A stretch of DNA of 64,000 nucleotides from Bacillota bacterium (GCA_017889635.1 JAGGAC010000011.1:1-64000); one strand, 5' to 3'; shown: positions 9,650-18,680, counted from the first letter of the stretch. Program-made: numbers and translations. Notes: generated from the sequence alone by a model not told the origin.

Positions 9650-9800
9650 CCTTTGACGCCTCCGGAGTTAGCTGACGGGCTAGGGCTGAAGAGATGCCCT
9701 ACTCTATAAGAGTTTCGCCCCAATTATTGGTTCCCCCGTACCTGAGCAGGTTTCGGCATTTTTCGCTCAAAAAATTTACTCGCTTTTTTAAGTTATTCGC
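9650..9800 (-). ncRNA. c-di-AMP riboswitch (ydaO/yuaA leader)
   Basis: minus strand GCCGAAACCTGCTCAGGTACGGGGGAACCAA...GGGGCGAA...TAGGGCATCTCTTCAGCCCTAGCCCGTCAGCTAACTCCGGAGGCGT, upstream of a cell-wall hydrolase. Confidence 0.9.
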
Positions 9801-9830
9801 CCTTTAATTACAAACTCCTTCCTTTGATTT

Positions 9831-10772
9831 TCATTTTTTTGCCTTACATTGATTAAATTCTTCGCGAATTAAATATAACGGACGTTGCTTCACCTCTTCA
9901 AAAATCCGGCCGACATACTCGCCAATAACGCCCATAAACAATAGCTGAAGTCCGCCCAAAAGCAAAATACTGGCGGAAAGTGTAGCCCAGCCAGGCACCG
10001 CCTCGTCAGTCAGCAGCTTAATATATAAGACATGCACTAAGAGGCCAAAACTAGCCAAAGCAAATACTAAACCTAAGTAGAACGATATTCTCAGCGGCAA
10101 TTTTGAAAAAGCGGTAATACCATCCAACGCAAAATGAAGCATTTTTTTCACCGAAAACTTTGAGCTGCCGGCAAAACGTTTGGGCGCTATAAACTCCATC
10201 GTAACTTGCCGGTATCCGATAGCACTTACCAGTCCCCGGATAAACCGCGCCCGTTCATTGAAGCGGCGAAAACTCTCAACCACCTTCTTGTCCAACAAAC
10301 GAAAATCCGAACCGCCTTCCTGCACCCGAACGTTAGACATAACGTTTATCAGACGATAAAAAAGACTGGAGGTAAAACTCTTCAGCCAGGAAACTCCTTC
10401 AGTACTAATCCTGATAGTCTGGACAACCTCAAAGCCCTCTTCCCACTTAGCCAAGAGCTGCGGCAGCATCTCTGGCGGATGTTGCATGTCCCCATCCATC
10501 GTAATGACACTATTGCCATCGGCATGGTCAAGACCGCAACTCAGCGCAACCTGATGGCCAAAGTTTCTGGCCAAAATCAGCGCCCGCACCCGTGAATCTT
10601 CCCTTGCCAGCCGGTCTAAAATTAACGGTGTTGCATCCCGCGAACCGTCATCAACAAAAATTATCTCCAGTTGGTAAGGCAACGGATCCATATATTTTAA
10701 TACTTCACGGTAAAAAAACTCGATATTGTCCTGCTCATTATAAACAGGAACAACAATAGAAACCAGATTCAC
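9831..10772 (-). CDS. family 2 glycosyltransferase (GtrB / polyprenyl-phosphate glycosyltransferase type)
   Basis: SIVVPVYNEQDNI...FVDDGSRDAT...MDGDMQHPPE; two C-terminal TM helices. Confidence 0.88.
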   Translation of the reverse strand: MNLVSIVVPVYNEQDNIEFFYREVLKYMDPLPYQLEIIFVDDGSRDATPLILDRLAREDSRVRALILARNFGHQVALSCGLDHADGNSVITMDGDMQHPPEMLPQLLAKWEEGFEVVQTIRISTEGVSWLKSFTSSLFYRLINVMSNVRVQEGGSDFRLLDKKVVESFRRFNERARFIRGLVSAIGYRQVTMEFIAPKRFAGSSKFSVKKMLHFALDGITAFSKLPLRISFYLGLVFALASFGLLVHVLYIKLLTDEAVPGWATLSASILLLGGLQLLFMGVIGEYVGRIFEEVKQRPLYLIREEFNQCKAKK

Positions 10773-10893
10773 ATCACGCCCTCCTTCATCCCTTTATTAT
10801 TGCATTTGCAGTTCATACGGTCAATACCGTTTTTTCAAAAGCAACTAAAGGAACTTCGTACCGCTAACCTGGCACTAATGCATTATACCTCGT

Positions 10894-11047
10894 TTAACCC
10901 CCACCTGAATTAAGTCTCATTTATCCGATGAATAACCTGTTCTAATACTCCGTCCTCTATAGGCTGGAGTAAAGAACGGCTAATTCCCTGGATAATTCGA
11001 CTAAAATTCAGATTGGGTTAACCCCCACCTGAATTAAGTCTCATTTA
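10894..11047. repeat. dispersed structured repeat, copy A (one ~124-bp unit bounded by two identical 30-bp direct repeats)
   Basis: TTAACCCCCACCTGAATTAAGTCTCATTTA at 10894-10923 and again at 11018-11047; intervening hairpin shared with 22471-22603. Confidence 0.85.
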
Positions 11048-11089
11048 TAATATTATCAAAAAACCCTCGCCCCATACACAGCGTAAGAT

Positions 11090-11458
11090 TTATTCGCGGT
11101 CTGATTTGATATCCGCACGCAGTGTACGAGCTCCGCGTAAATATATATGTCTTACTTCTTTAGCTGACTTGTCGGTATTCCATAGCACCAACACCCGGAC
11201 ACACAGCGCCAAGCCCTGGGGATGTTCTATTTCCTGAGTGCCAAATAAAGGCACCTCTGCCCAACCTATAGCCCTGGCTGCAGCTGCCGGAAACCCGGCA
11301 TTCAAATCAGGAGTTGAACTAAAAATAGCTGCCGCAATATCCTCTAAAGCAAATTTATTTGCTTCAGACATCGCTGTCAGAAGTTCTATCACTCGTTCTG
11401 TAATCTCATTAGCTTCATTAGCATCAACCGTTATTGCTCCTCTGATCCCCCGTAACAA
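11090..11458 (-). CDS. aroH: chorismate mutase, AroH class
   Basis: LRGIRGAITVDANEANEITERVIELL...FSSTPDLNAGFPAAAAR. Confidence 0.92.
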   Translation of the reverse strand: MLRGIRGAITVDANEANEITERVIELLTAMSEANKFALEDIAAAIFSSTPDLNAGFPAAAARAIGWAEVPLFGTQEIEHPQGLALCVRVLVLWNTDKSAKEVRHIYLRGARTLRADIKSDRE

Positions 11459-11521
11459 AACATAACCACCCCTTTGATATTATTATGCTTTTATTCGCGA
11501 GGCTGTCCGGTTATCCTGCAG

Positions 11522-11561
11522 AATAACAAAAAACCCGGAATATTCCGAGCTTTTTGTTATT
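11522..11561. terminator. bidirectional terminator
   Basis: AATAACAAAAA...CGGAATATTCCG...TTTTTGTTATT. Confidence 0.7.
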
Positions 11562-11565
11562 GGTG

Positions 11566-11724
11566 TTACTTTGTTATAAAAGTTTTACAGTTAGTCTCGC
11601 GGCTAGCCTGGGCACTTTGTCCGCCGCCATCAATATTGACTTCAATGTTTGAAGCAGAACAGGCATCACCTTGGCTATGATACTTGCAATTTGCTACTGT
11701 GCATTTTACCCCCGATAATGTCAT
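11566..11724 (-). CDS. 52-aa DUF1540-type cysteine-motif protein (absent from ORF track)
   Basis: MTLSGVKCTVANCKYHSQGDACSASNIEVNIDGGGQSAQASRETNCKTFITK; GAGGAGGTGAT RBS; CxVxNCxY...C...C spacing. Confidence 0.8.
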   Translation of the reverse strand: MTLSGVKCTVANCKYHSQGDACSASNIEVNIDGGGQSAQASRETNCKTFITK

Positions 11725-11795
11725 ACTATCACCTCCTCGATTTGGCGATGCTAGTATTCCTTCTAGAGCAAAATTTTATTCTTTTCCCCTGCCAT

Positions 11796-12278
11796 TTAAG
11801 CCTGCTTTGTTACCCCCACCCGCCAGCGGGTAAGCTCAGTAATAACCGCCGCCACAACTTTGTCTATAGTCTTAGCCACCCCTGGCGTCAATTCCAGCCC
11901 CAGTTCAATAGACTCGGGCTGAACCCCCAGCACGACTATCTCGCCAATATTCTCGCCCTGCATCTCCAGTACCGCTAATACATCCTTTATCCCAAGTTCG
12001 TGCAATGATACCTTTTCCTGAAAGTAAGCCTGGACTTCATCACCGGCAAAACGGTAAAAGGTTCCCGGCAAGCCGCCACCGTTGATAGCATCGACAACAA
12101 GCAGTTTATCGGCACCAGTAATGAAACTTAGTAGTTCGAAGCCAAGGGTTCCGCCATCTAAAAGTTCAACATTGTCCGGGAACCGCAAACGCCGCCCTAA
12201 TTCTTCAATTACCCTGACCCCAAAGCCATCATCCTGCATCAAAATATTCCCGATGCCCAGTACTATTATCTTTTCCAT
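11796..12278 (-). CDS. [NiFe]-hydrogenase maturation protease (HyaD/HybD/HycI family)
   Basis: MEKIIVLGIGNILMQDDGFGVRVIEEL...LLDGGTLGFELL...DAINGG; start trimmed from 12320. Confidence 0.88.
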   Translation of the reverse strand: MEKIIVLGIGNILMQDDGFGVRVIEELGRRLRFPDNVELLDGGTLGFELLSFITGADKLLVVDAINGGGLPGTFYRFAGDEVQAYFQEKVSLHELGIKDVLAVLEMQGENIGEIVVLGVQPESIELGLELTPGVAKTIDKVVAAVITELTRWRVGVTKQA

Positions 12279-12292
12279 CAGCTTTACCGCTC

Positions 12293-13282
12293 CTATAGCT
12301 CTCTCCCGTATTTGCACCACGGCTCCTCAGCCAAATAGTCGCCAGCAGCATAATAATAGGCTCTGGCCCGGCAGCCGCCGCAAACATCATCAAAACCGCA
12401 CCTGCTGCAAGCCCCTTTTAGAGGCTGCTGCCTTAGCTCGCGAAACAGCGGACTCTCCTTCCACAACCAATCAAAGGAAGCGTCACGAATATTTCCGGCC
12501 TTTACCGGTAAATACGGACATGACTGCACATCACCATTGGGCAAAATCACACAATACGCCGTCCCTGCCAAACATCCTTTTGTAAACCGTTGCGGCAGAT
12601 TCCGCTGTTTAGCAATTCGCATAAACTGCGGCGCGCAGGTAGGCTTTAATTCTATCGACACTTCTAGTTGCTTATCTAAAATCCGCTCCAGCAAAGCTTC
12701 ATACTGTGCCGTTTTCAAACTAGTCTCCTCAATATCTCTGCCCCGCCCGGTCGGGACAAGGAAGAAAATGTGATGCGCCACGGCCCCCAAACTTACCGCC
12801 AAATCGGTGACCGCAGTAACCTCGCCCTCATTCCAGTCCAACACCGTAGTATGAATCTGGAACGACAATCCGGCGGCCTGACAAGCTTGAATTCCTGCCA
12901 TTGTCTGTTCCCAAGCGCCGCTCCGGCCTCGAAACCAGTCATGTTTCGCTTTGTCGCAGCTATCCAGACTAATACCGGCACAAGCCAAGCCCGCAGCCTT
13001 AAGCTGCTTGGCCACAGCAGGTGTAATCAACGTCCCGTTGGTGCCGATAACCGGGCGCAGCCCCACACTTTTGGCATGACCAATAAGTTCGAAAATATCT
13101 GACCGGAGCAGCGGCTCACCACCGCTGAAAATCATGATCTTAAACCCGGCCCGAGCGATTTCACTCAAAAGCTGCTTACCTTCAGCAGTGCTAAGTTCAT
13201 CAGCATATTTAGTGCCTGCATCGCGATAGCAATGGATACAATTAATATTGCAGGCCTGGGTAGTATTCCAGGAAATAATCAT
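12293..13282 (-). CDS. radical SAM/SPASM protein, NirJ2/AhbD-like
   Basis: CNINCIHCYRD, FSGGEPLLR, C-terminal CSRCGFDDVCGGCRARAYY SPASM cysteines. Confidence 0.8.
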   Translation of the reverse strand: MIISWNTTQACNINCIHCYRDAGTKYADELSTAEGKQLLSEIARAGFKIMIFSGGEPLLRSDIFELIGHAKSVGLRPVIGTNGTLITPAVAKQLKAAGLACAGISLDSCDKAKHDWFRGRSGAWEQTMAGIQACQAAGLSFQIHTTVLDWNEGEVTAVTDLAVSLGAVAHHIFFLVPTGRGRDIEETSLKTAQYEALLERILDKQLEVSIELKPTCAPQFMRIAKQRNLPQRFTKGCLAGTAYCVILPNGDVQSCPYLPVKAGNIRDASFDWLWKESPLFRELRQQPLKGACSRCGFDDVCGGCRARAYYYAAGDYLAEEPWCKYGREL

Positions 13283-13286
13283 CGCC

Positions 13287-14459
13287 CTACTCCTTCCAGT
13301 CAGTCAAATAACAAGCCGGATCTTCGCCCCAAATATTTCCCGAAACAGCTTCCGCCCGAATACGGCAGCCACAGCATAAACTTTTATACCGGCATTCCCC
13401 GCAGCGCCCCTCAACATGCTTACCCTTACTTCGCATTTTTTGTAGAAATTCATCCTGCGTCGTTTGCCAAATATCCTCGAAAGACTTCTCCCTAACATTG
13501 CCCAGCGTCCGATGACCCCAGAACTGGCAAGCGTGAACATTACCTAACGGATCGACATTGGCCATCTTCTGACCGGCTGAGCAACCGCCGTGCATCTCGA
13601 GCAGAGCTTTAATCTCCGGCACCCTTTCCGGTTGATTGCGCTCAAAGTATTGAAGAATATATATTCCGTCGGCATGGTTGTCAGTAGTCAAAATCTCCAC
13701 CTCGACCCCGCGGTTATAAAAATCAATGGTTCGCTCCATTAATAAGTCTATTGTCTGCTGTTTTTCCAGGCCCGTAGTGTCCAACTCAGCCATATCTTTA
13801 GCACGCCCGGCGTAAACCAAATGATACATGCAGAAACGGGGGATTTTCTCCTGCTCCACTATATCAAGGATATCCGGCAAAGTATGCTGATTAAGTTTAT
13901 TAATCGTAAAGCGAATACCGGTCTTATTACCGGCGGCAAGCGAATTACGGATACCTGCCAGCGCATCATTGAAACAGCCCTTACGCCCCCGAAATTGATC
14001 ATGAATATCTTCGGTGCCATCAATACTAACCCCTACATACTGAAACCCTGTCTCTTTAATTCGCCTCGCCACAGCAGGCGTAATCAGCGTCCCGTTAGTT
14101 GAAATCACCGCTCGAATACCTTTGGTCCTAGCATACGCCCCAAGCTCAAACAGGTCAGAGCGCATTAGCGGCTCACCGCCCGAAAATAGCAGCACCGGAA
14201 CGGCTATGTTCGCCAAATCATCGATAAAAGCCTTTGCTTCTTTGGTATTGAGCTCGCTCCCATAGGCCCGGTCCTCAGCCTCAATATAACAATGCCTACA
14301 GCCAAGATTACAACGGTTAGTCATGTTCCAGACAACAATCGGCGTTGCATCAGATGAAAACTGCAACATATTGGGCGGCAACTCGCGTGAACTACGGCCA
14401 TACTTGACAATATCTGAAACCGTAGCCGTACCGCACAGCAATTTTGTACATCCTATCAC
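13287..14459 (-). CDS. radical SAM/SPASM protein, NirJ1/AhbC-like
   Basis: CNLGCRHCYIEAEDRAYGSELNTKEAK, FSGGEPLMR, CGECRYKSLCCGCRIRAEAVSGN. Confidence 0.8.
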   Translation of the reverse strand: MIGCTKLLCGTATVSDIVKYGRSSRELPPNMLQFSSDATPIVVWNMTNRCNLGCRHCYIEAEDRAYGSELNTKEAKAFIDDLANIAVPVLLFSGGEPLMRSDLFELGAYARTKGIRAVISTNGTLITPAVARRIKETGFQYVGVSIDGTEDIHDQFRGRKGCFNDALAGIRNSLAAGNKTGIRFTINKLNQHTLPDILDIVEQEKIPRFCMYHLVYAGRAKDMAELDTTGLEKQQTIDLLMERTIDFYNRGVEVEILTTDNHADGIYILQYFERNQPERVPEIKALLEMHGGCSAGQKMANVDPLGNVHACQFWGHRTLGNVREKSFEDIWQTTQDEFLQKMRSKGKHVEGRCGECRYKSLCCGCRIRAEAVSGNIWGEDPACYLTDWKE

Positions 14460-14479
14460 CGAAATACCTCCTTATAATA

Positions 14480-15469
14480 CTACTTATCGCTACATTTTAA
14501 AAAACATTCCAGACAAACCGGTTGGTTACTAACAGGCTGGTAAACCTGTCCACAAGAGTCACACCTGGGAAACTCTCTGAGCACTACCGGATAGATACTG
14601 AGCTTGCTTGCCTCGGTCAAGCTAATGGCTCCATTAGGACAATGCCGAGCGCACACCCCACAGCCACTGCAAAGCAGCGGATTATGGAAAAACTCCAGCG
14701 CGGTGCCTTGATCGGCGGTTACTATCGCCTTATTCGGGCATAGCCTATAACACCGACCGCAAGTCCGGCACGCAAGCGAAATTCGCAAATTATAAAACAG
14801 GCGACTTACCGTATCATTAACAGCAGATAAACTAGCGGCATACTCAGTGAACCACTGTCGCCGGGGCAGCAGTTCACCGCCAGACGAACCTGCCCCATCC
14901 CGGACAGCATTAACCGCCGCCCCCATAATTTGCGCAAAAAAAGCCCGGCGGGATACAATTTTCTCGGGCTGCTTGATATCGGTAGCCAGATCACCGCTTA
15001 TAACCGGCTGTTTTCCTATTTTTACCAGAATTTGGGTTATCTCAGCCGCGAGCTTTTTCAACCAGTCGGCCACCAGCGGACGGCAAGAAGCACACTTGCT
15101 GTTATCCACCACCACCTGGCGATCGCCATCTTTTCCGCTAAGCACCAAACTCAATAGCAGCCGGCCATTGAGAAATCCTAAACAAGGCCAGGCGCTGTGC
15201 CGATTATTATGCTGACAGTCTAATACCAGCGGTGAAACGTCCGCTACTAAAATTTGCTCAATACTCTGCCGGGAAAAATTCTCCCCGGTTACAGCCTCCG
15301 CCGGACACACCGCTAAACACAATCCGCATTCATTACATAACATGTCATTGACGGTAAGACATGGATCAATACATACCTGTGAACAACTCTTAACACAGCT
15401 AGAGCACGACATTTGAGGATAATTAAAATTTAAACAGTACTCTTGGTTTATGGCCACAACACCCTTCAC
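14480..15469 (-). CDS. 4Fe-4S ferredoxin-type iron-sulfur protein
   Basis: CNECGLCLAVCP, CRTCGRCYRLCP, CSGCGVCARHCP clusters. Confidence 0.85.
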   Translation of the reverse strand: MKGVVAINQEYCLNFNYPQMSCSSCVKSCSQVCIDPCLTVNDMLCNECGLCLAVCPAEAVTGENFSRQSIEQILVADVSPLVLDCQHNNRHSAWPCLGFLNGRLLLSLVLSGKDGDRQVVVDNSKCASCRPLVADWLKKLAAEITQILVKIGKQPVISGDLATDIKQPEKIVSRRAFFAQIMGAAVNAVRDGAGSSGGELLPRRQWFTEYAASLSAVNDTVSRLFYNLRISLACRTCGRCYRLCPNKAIVTADQGTALEFFHNPLLCSGCGVCARHCPNGAISLTEASKLSIYPVVLREFPRCDSCGQVYQPVSNQPVCLECFLKCSDK

Positions 15470-15515
15470 CGTTCATACCGCCTTCCTCTAAACTCACTCC
15501 AGACTAAGCGCACGT

Positions 15516-15563
15516 TAATAAAGGCTGCTTATATGCCTGAGCAATATAAAGCAGCCTTTATTA
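15516..15563. terminator. strong bidirectional terminator separating tatA from the Fe-S/radical SAM cluster
   Basis: TAATAAAGGCTGCTTATAT ... ATATAAAGCAGCCTTTATTA. Confidence 0.75.
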
Positions 15564-15592
15564 CTCTTTTTCCTGTCAAAACAAACCGGCAG

Positions 15593-15832
15593 CTACTTTG
15601 CCTGCTCTTTTTGGGACCCTTCAAGCAGCATGGCCTTTTTATCTTCTTCCCCGTTAGTCGCGGCTTTAAATTCACGGATACTTTTACCAACCGCCTTGCC
15701 AATATCAGGTAACTTTGACGGACCAAAAACGACCAAAGCAATCACCAGTATAAGTACTAGCTCGGGCATACCTACGTTCCACATGGTTAAGCCCCCTCTC
15801 TTCTTACATATTAACCTAAATCTAGCTGGCAA
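15593..15832 (-). CDS. tatA: twin-arginine translocase subunit TatA/TatE
   Basis: MWNVGMPELVLILVIALVVFGPSKLPDIGKAVGKSIREFK. Confidence 0.93.
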   Translation of the reverse strand: MPARFRLICKKRGGLTMWNVGMPELVLILVIALVVFGPSKLPDIGKAVGKSIREFKAATNGEEDKKAMLLEGSQKEQAK

Positions 15833-15966
15833 ACAACTTATTTATAACCAGTTTTTAACATTTTAATGTTGCAATTCGGGACAAAGGTTTCGTCAAACAG
15901 CTCAAAACCATTTTTCTTTGTTGCAGAAAGAGTATATCATTGTTTCATCTTTTGCACCAAAATCGA

Positions 15967-16003
15967 AAAGGACAGATCGAAAAAATTCAGTCTGTCCTCT
16001 TTC
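15967..16003. terminator. hairpin terminator
   Basis: GGACAGA...TCTGTCC followed by T-rich sequence. Confidence 0.5.
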
Positions 16004-16057
16004 TAAAGTTGAATTTATAAATATGACTATGGGTATTGCAACTTAATGAAATATCCT

Positions 16058-17233
16058 TTAGACGATGGTTTCAATCTCTTTGTTCTTACTATCAAAGAGA
16101 TTCTTGTGATTTACCATAATTGCGATAATTGATGCGATACAGCCTAGCAAAACCAATCCTAGCCAACCATATATCCCGCCAAGAAGACTTCCCAATTTTG
16201 TACCAACTGCGCCACCCAAAAAATAGCTAGTCATAAACGCGGTATTTAATCTGCTTCTGGCATCTTCCCTGAGGGAAAATGCGCGGAGTTGATTTCCTAT
16301 AATACTATGCCTAGCAGAAATATCAAGCAGCACCATGGACAATACCAGAATAATTATACTATATACCGAATAATACATGACAACAAACCCTATAAACGAA
16401 ATTATACCACCTATCGCCACAACAAACCCTGGAGTATATTTATCAGCAAGACGGCCAACATACGGAGATGCAATAATTCCAGCTATGCCGCTTAGCCCTA
16501 GTAATCCGACCTCATGACTAGTAAGATAAAAAGGAGGAAGACTTGTTAAATAAGCTACTATTCCCCATAAAGCGCTATATGCGCCAAATATAACAAAACC
16601 ACTTAGGCAGCAGCGTCTTAATTCCTTTTCGGCCACCACTAATTCAAAAGTTGAAGTAATTAGGTTTTTATAGCTTATTTGCTTGTTACTTTTATTCGAT
16701 GGAAATTTAAAATAAATAACTGACATGTTAAATAAATTTATAAAGGCAGCGAAGTAGAAAACAGCTCTCCAACCATATATTCCACCAATATAGCCGGACA
16801 ATAGCCGTGCAAGTAATATCCCTGTAACTAAACCGGAAAGCAATATCCCCACTGCTTTTCCTCTATTATTAGCATCAACATAAGAGGGAGCAGCAGGAAT
16901 GATTATTTGGGCTCCAATTGAGGTTACGCCTATAAAAAAACTTGCTAGTTCTAATAGAATAAAAGAATCAGATATTGAAGCAAGAATAGATGATAAAAGA
17001 TTAATAAAGAGTAAAGTTTGTAATAAATTCTTTCTATTAAGTTTATCTCCCAAAGGAACCAATAACAATAATCCTGCGGCATAAGATAATTGAACTATTG
17101 TAGGAATATTTCCGATTTCAGTATGTGTAACCCCTATAGAATCAGCTATAATCATTAATATTGGTTGGCTGTAATAAATATTCGCAACACAAAATGCGCA
17201 TATAAGCGACATTATATAAACAAGCCCCATCAT
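16058..17233 (-). CDS. MFS transporter
   Basis: 12-TM hydrophobic pattern, IYGWRAVFYF; likely start MMGLVYIMSLIC after an AAAGGTAG RBS (track start 17317 too long). Confidence 0.85.
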   Translation of the reverse strand: MMGLVYIMSLICAFCVANIYYSQPILMIIADSIGVTHTEIGNIPTIVQLSYAAGLLLLVPLGDKLNRKNLLQTLLFINLLSSILASISDSFILLELASFFIGVTSIGAQIIIPAAPSYVDANNRGKAVGILLSGLVTGILLARLLSGYIGGIYGWRAVFYFAAFINLFNMSVIYFKFPSNKSNKQISYKNLITSTFELVVAEKELRRCCLSGFVIFGAYSALWGIVAYLTSLPPFYLTSHEVGLLGLSGIAGIIASPYVGRLADKYTPGFVVAIGGIISFIGFVVMYYSVYSIIILVLSMVLLDISARHSIIGNQLRAFSLREDARSRLNTAFMTSYFLGGAVGTKLGSLLGGIYGWLGLVLLGCIASIIAIMVNHKNLFDSKNKEIETIV

Positions 17234-17237
17234 TACA

Positions 17238-17396
17238 CTACCTTTCCAGACTATACATTCTAAGAAGGCCAGTATCATCATTTTGCTTTCTGCATAACAG
17301 AAAAATACGATCGACATTTTTGTTTTCGATCATCTCTTTTAAAAGATATGTTCCAATAAGACCAGTTGCTCCTGTAATAAATATTGATTTTTTCAT
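17238..17396 (-). pseudogene. truncated N-terminus of an NAD(P)-binding SDR/epimerase-type protein
   Basis: MKKSIFITGATGLIGTYLLKEMIENKNVDRIFLLCRKQND (GxxGxxG) then loss of homology and stop after ~52 aa; GAGGAG RBS. Confidence 0.7.
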
Positions 17397-17523
17397 TTTA
17401 AAACACTCCTCTTTAACAAATTGTAAATTAGTTAACAATTGTAGTGTATAATAGTTATAGAACTAGAAAAAGTAACTATATATCCTAGAAGTTTTAGTCC
17501 TAGTTTTAGTAAAGGAGCGAATT

Positions 17524-18354
17524 ATGGAAAATTATGATGATATCCGTAGAAAACAATTAGGCGATTTTCTTAAAATAAGACGCTCTAAGATATCACCTGA
17601 ATACGTAGGCTTTAATAAAAAAAAACGCCGCCGAACTATTGGATTAAGACGTTCTGAAGTTGCCGAGTTAATAGAAATTAGTGTCGAGTGGTATACTTGG
17701 TTGGAACAAGGTCGTGATATCCATGTATCCTCGAAAGTTTTAGAAAAATTAGCTATAGCTTTTAATTTAAATCCTAGTGAACGTAAACACCTATTCTTAT
17801 TAGCACAGCAGCAAATTCCGTTAGATATACCAAAAAAACAAATTTTTATCAGCCCTACTTTACAGCAATTTCTTGATCTTCAAGGGTATTGTCCGGCTTA
17901 CATAACTAATTTAAGATGGGATATAATCGCTTGGAACCAAGCTGCATGTGTAATTTTTGGTAATTATGAGACTATGTCGATTCGCGAACGAAATACTGTT
18001 TGGAGGGCTTTTACCTCTCCCTATTTACGACAATTATTAGATGACTGGGAAGGACATGCTCAAAAACGAATCGCCCAATTTCGTGCTAGTTATAGCCATT
18101 TATATGATGATCCTTGGTGGACCACTATGGTTGATGAGCTTACCCAGGTAAGTGAAGAATTTAGAAATTGGTGGTCTCGTTATGATATACTTGATTCTCC
18201 TGAGGGAACCAAAATAATTCATCATCCAACTATAGGAAAACTCCAATTTCAACATCTTTCTTTTCGTCTATGTGATGCACCAAATTTAATGGCCACAGTC
18301 AATATCCCTCTTGAAGAAACTACTGCTAATAAGATTAAAAGGTACTGTCAATAA
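17524..18354 (+). CDS. MmyB-like helix-turn-helix transcriptional regulator
   Basis: LGDFLKIRRSKISPEYVGF...GLRRSEVAELIEISVEWYTWLEQGRDI. Confidence 0.9.
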   Translation: MENYDDIRRKQLGDFLKIRRSKISPEYVGFNKKKRRRTIGLRRSEVAELIEISVEWYTWLEQGRDIHVSSKVLEKLAIAFNLNPSERKHLFLLAQQQIPLDIPKKQIFISPTLQQFLDLQGYCPAYITNLRWDIIAWNQAACVIFGNYETMSIRERNTVWRAFTSPYLRQLLDDWEGHAQKRIAQFRASYSHLYDDPWWTTMVDELTQVSEEFRNWWSRYDILDSPEGTKIIHHPTIGKLQFQHLSFRLCDAPNLMATVNIPLEETTANKIKRYCQ

Positions 18355-18418
18355 TTTGGTTCCGGTGCAAAAATCTCACCAAATAAAGCCCCTGCAATCC
18401 GAATATTCGTGCGTTAAC

Positions 18419-18461
18419 AGCCTGCGCCCCTCCGGTTCAAAAGCTCGGAGGGGCGCAGGCT
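18419..18461 (+). terminator. GC-rich perfect hairpin downstream of the MmyB-like regulator
   Basis: AGCCTGCGCCCCTCCG - 11 nt - CGGAGGGGCGCAGGCT. Confidence 0.7.
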
Positions 18462-18680
18462 ACTTTCTAAGCACCAGTTAGAAACAAATTCAACCTCAGA
18501 AAGAGCATACTGAATTTCTTCAACCTTCCCTTTCTGAGGTTAAGTTCTTAAACAAAATTATGGATGTCGTTGATTAACACAATTAACTATCATCATTAAT
18601 TGGCTCACACTTGAACCGCTCTTAAAATAAATGGCCTATTCTTTTATATTTTTGATTAAAATTAATGATTCTATAATAGT

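Noticed and set aside
10206-10595. 129-aa plus-strand ORF
   Set aside because: Antisense to the glycosyltransferase coding sequence, no recognisable domain.
10894-11047. Two identical 30-bp repeats considered as a minimal CRISPR array
   Set aside because: Only two repeats, a 94-bp structured spacer shared with copy B, and no cas genes; it is a dispersed repeat.
11796-15832. Possible RiPP cluster (two SPASM radical SAM proteins plus a protease)
   Set aside because: The protease is a hydrogenase-maturation type, the SPASM proteins resemble NirJ/Ahb, and I saw no convincing precursor peptide; the 52-aa DUF1540 gene has metal-protein features instead.
16058-18354. Mobile element around MFS/SDR remnant/MmyB regulator
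   Set aside because: No transposase, integrase or terminal repeats seen; a simple deletion explains the remnant.
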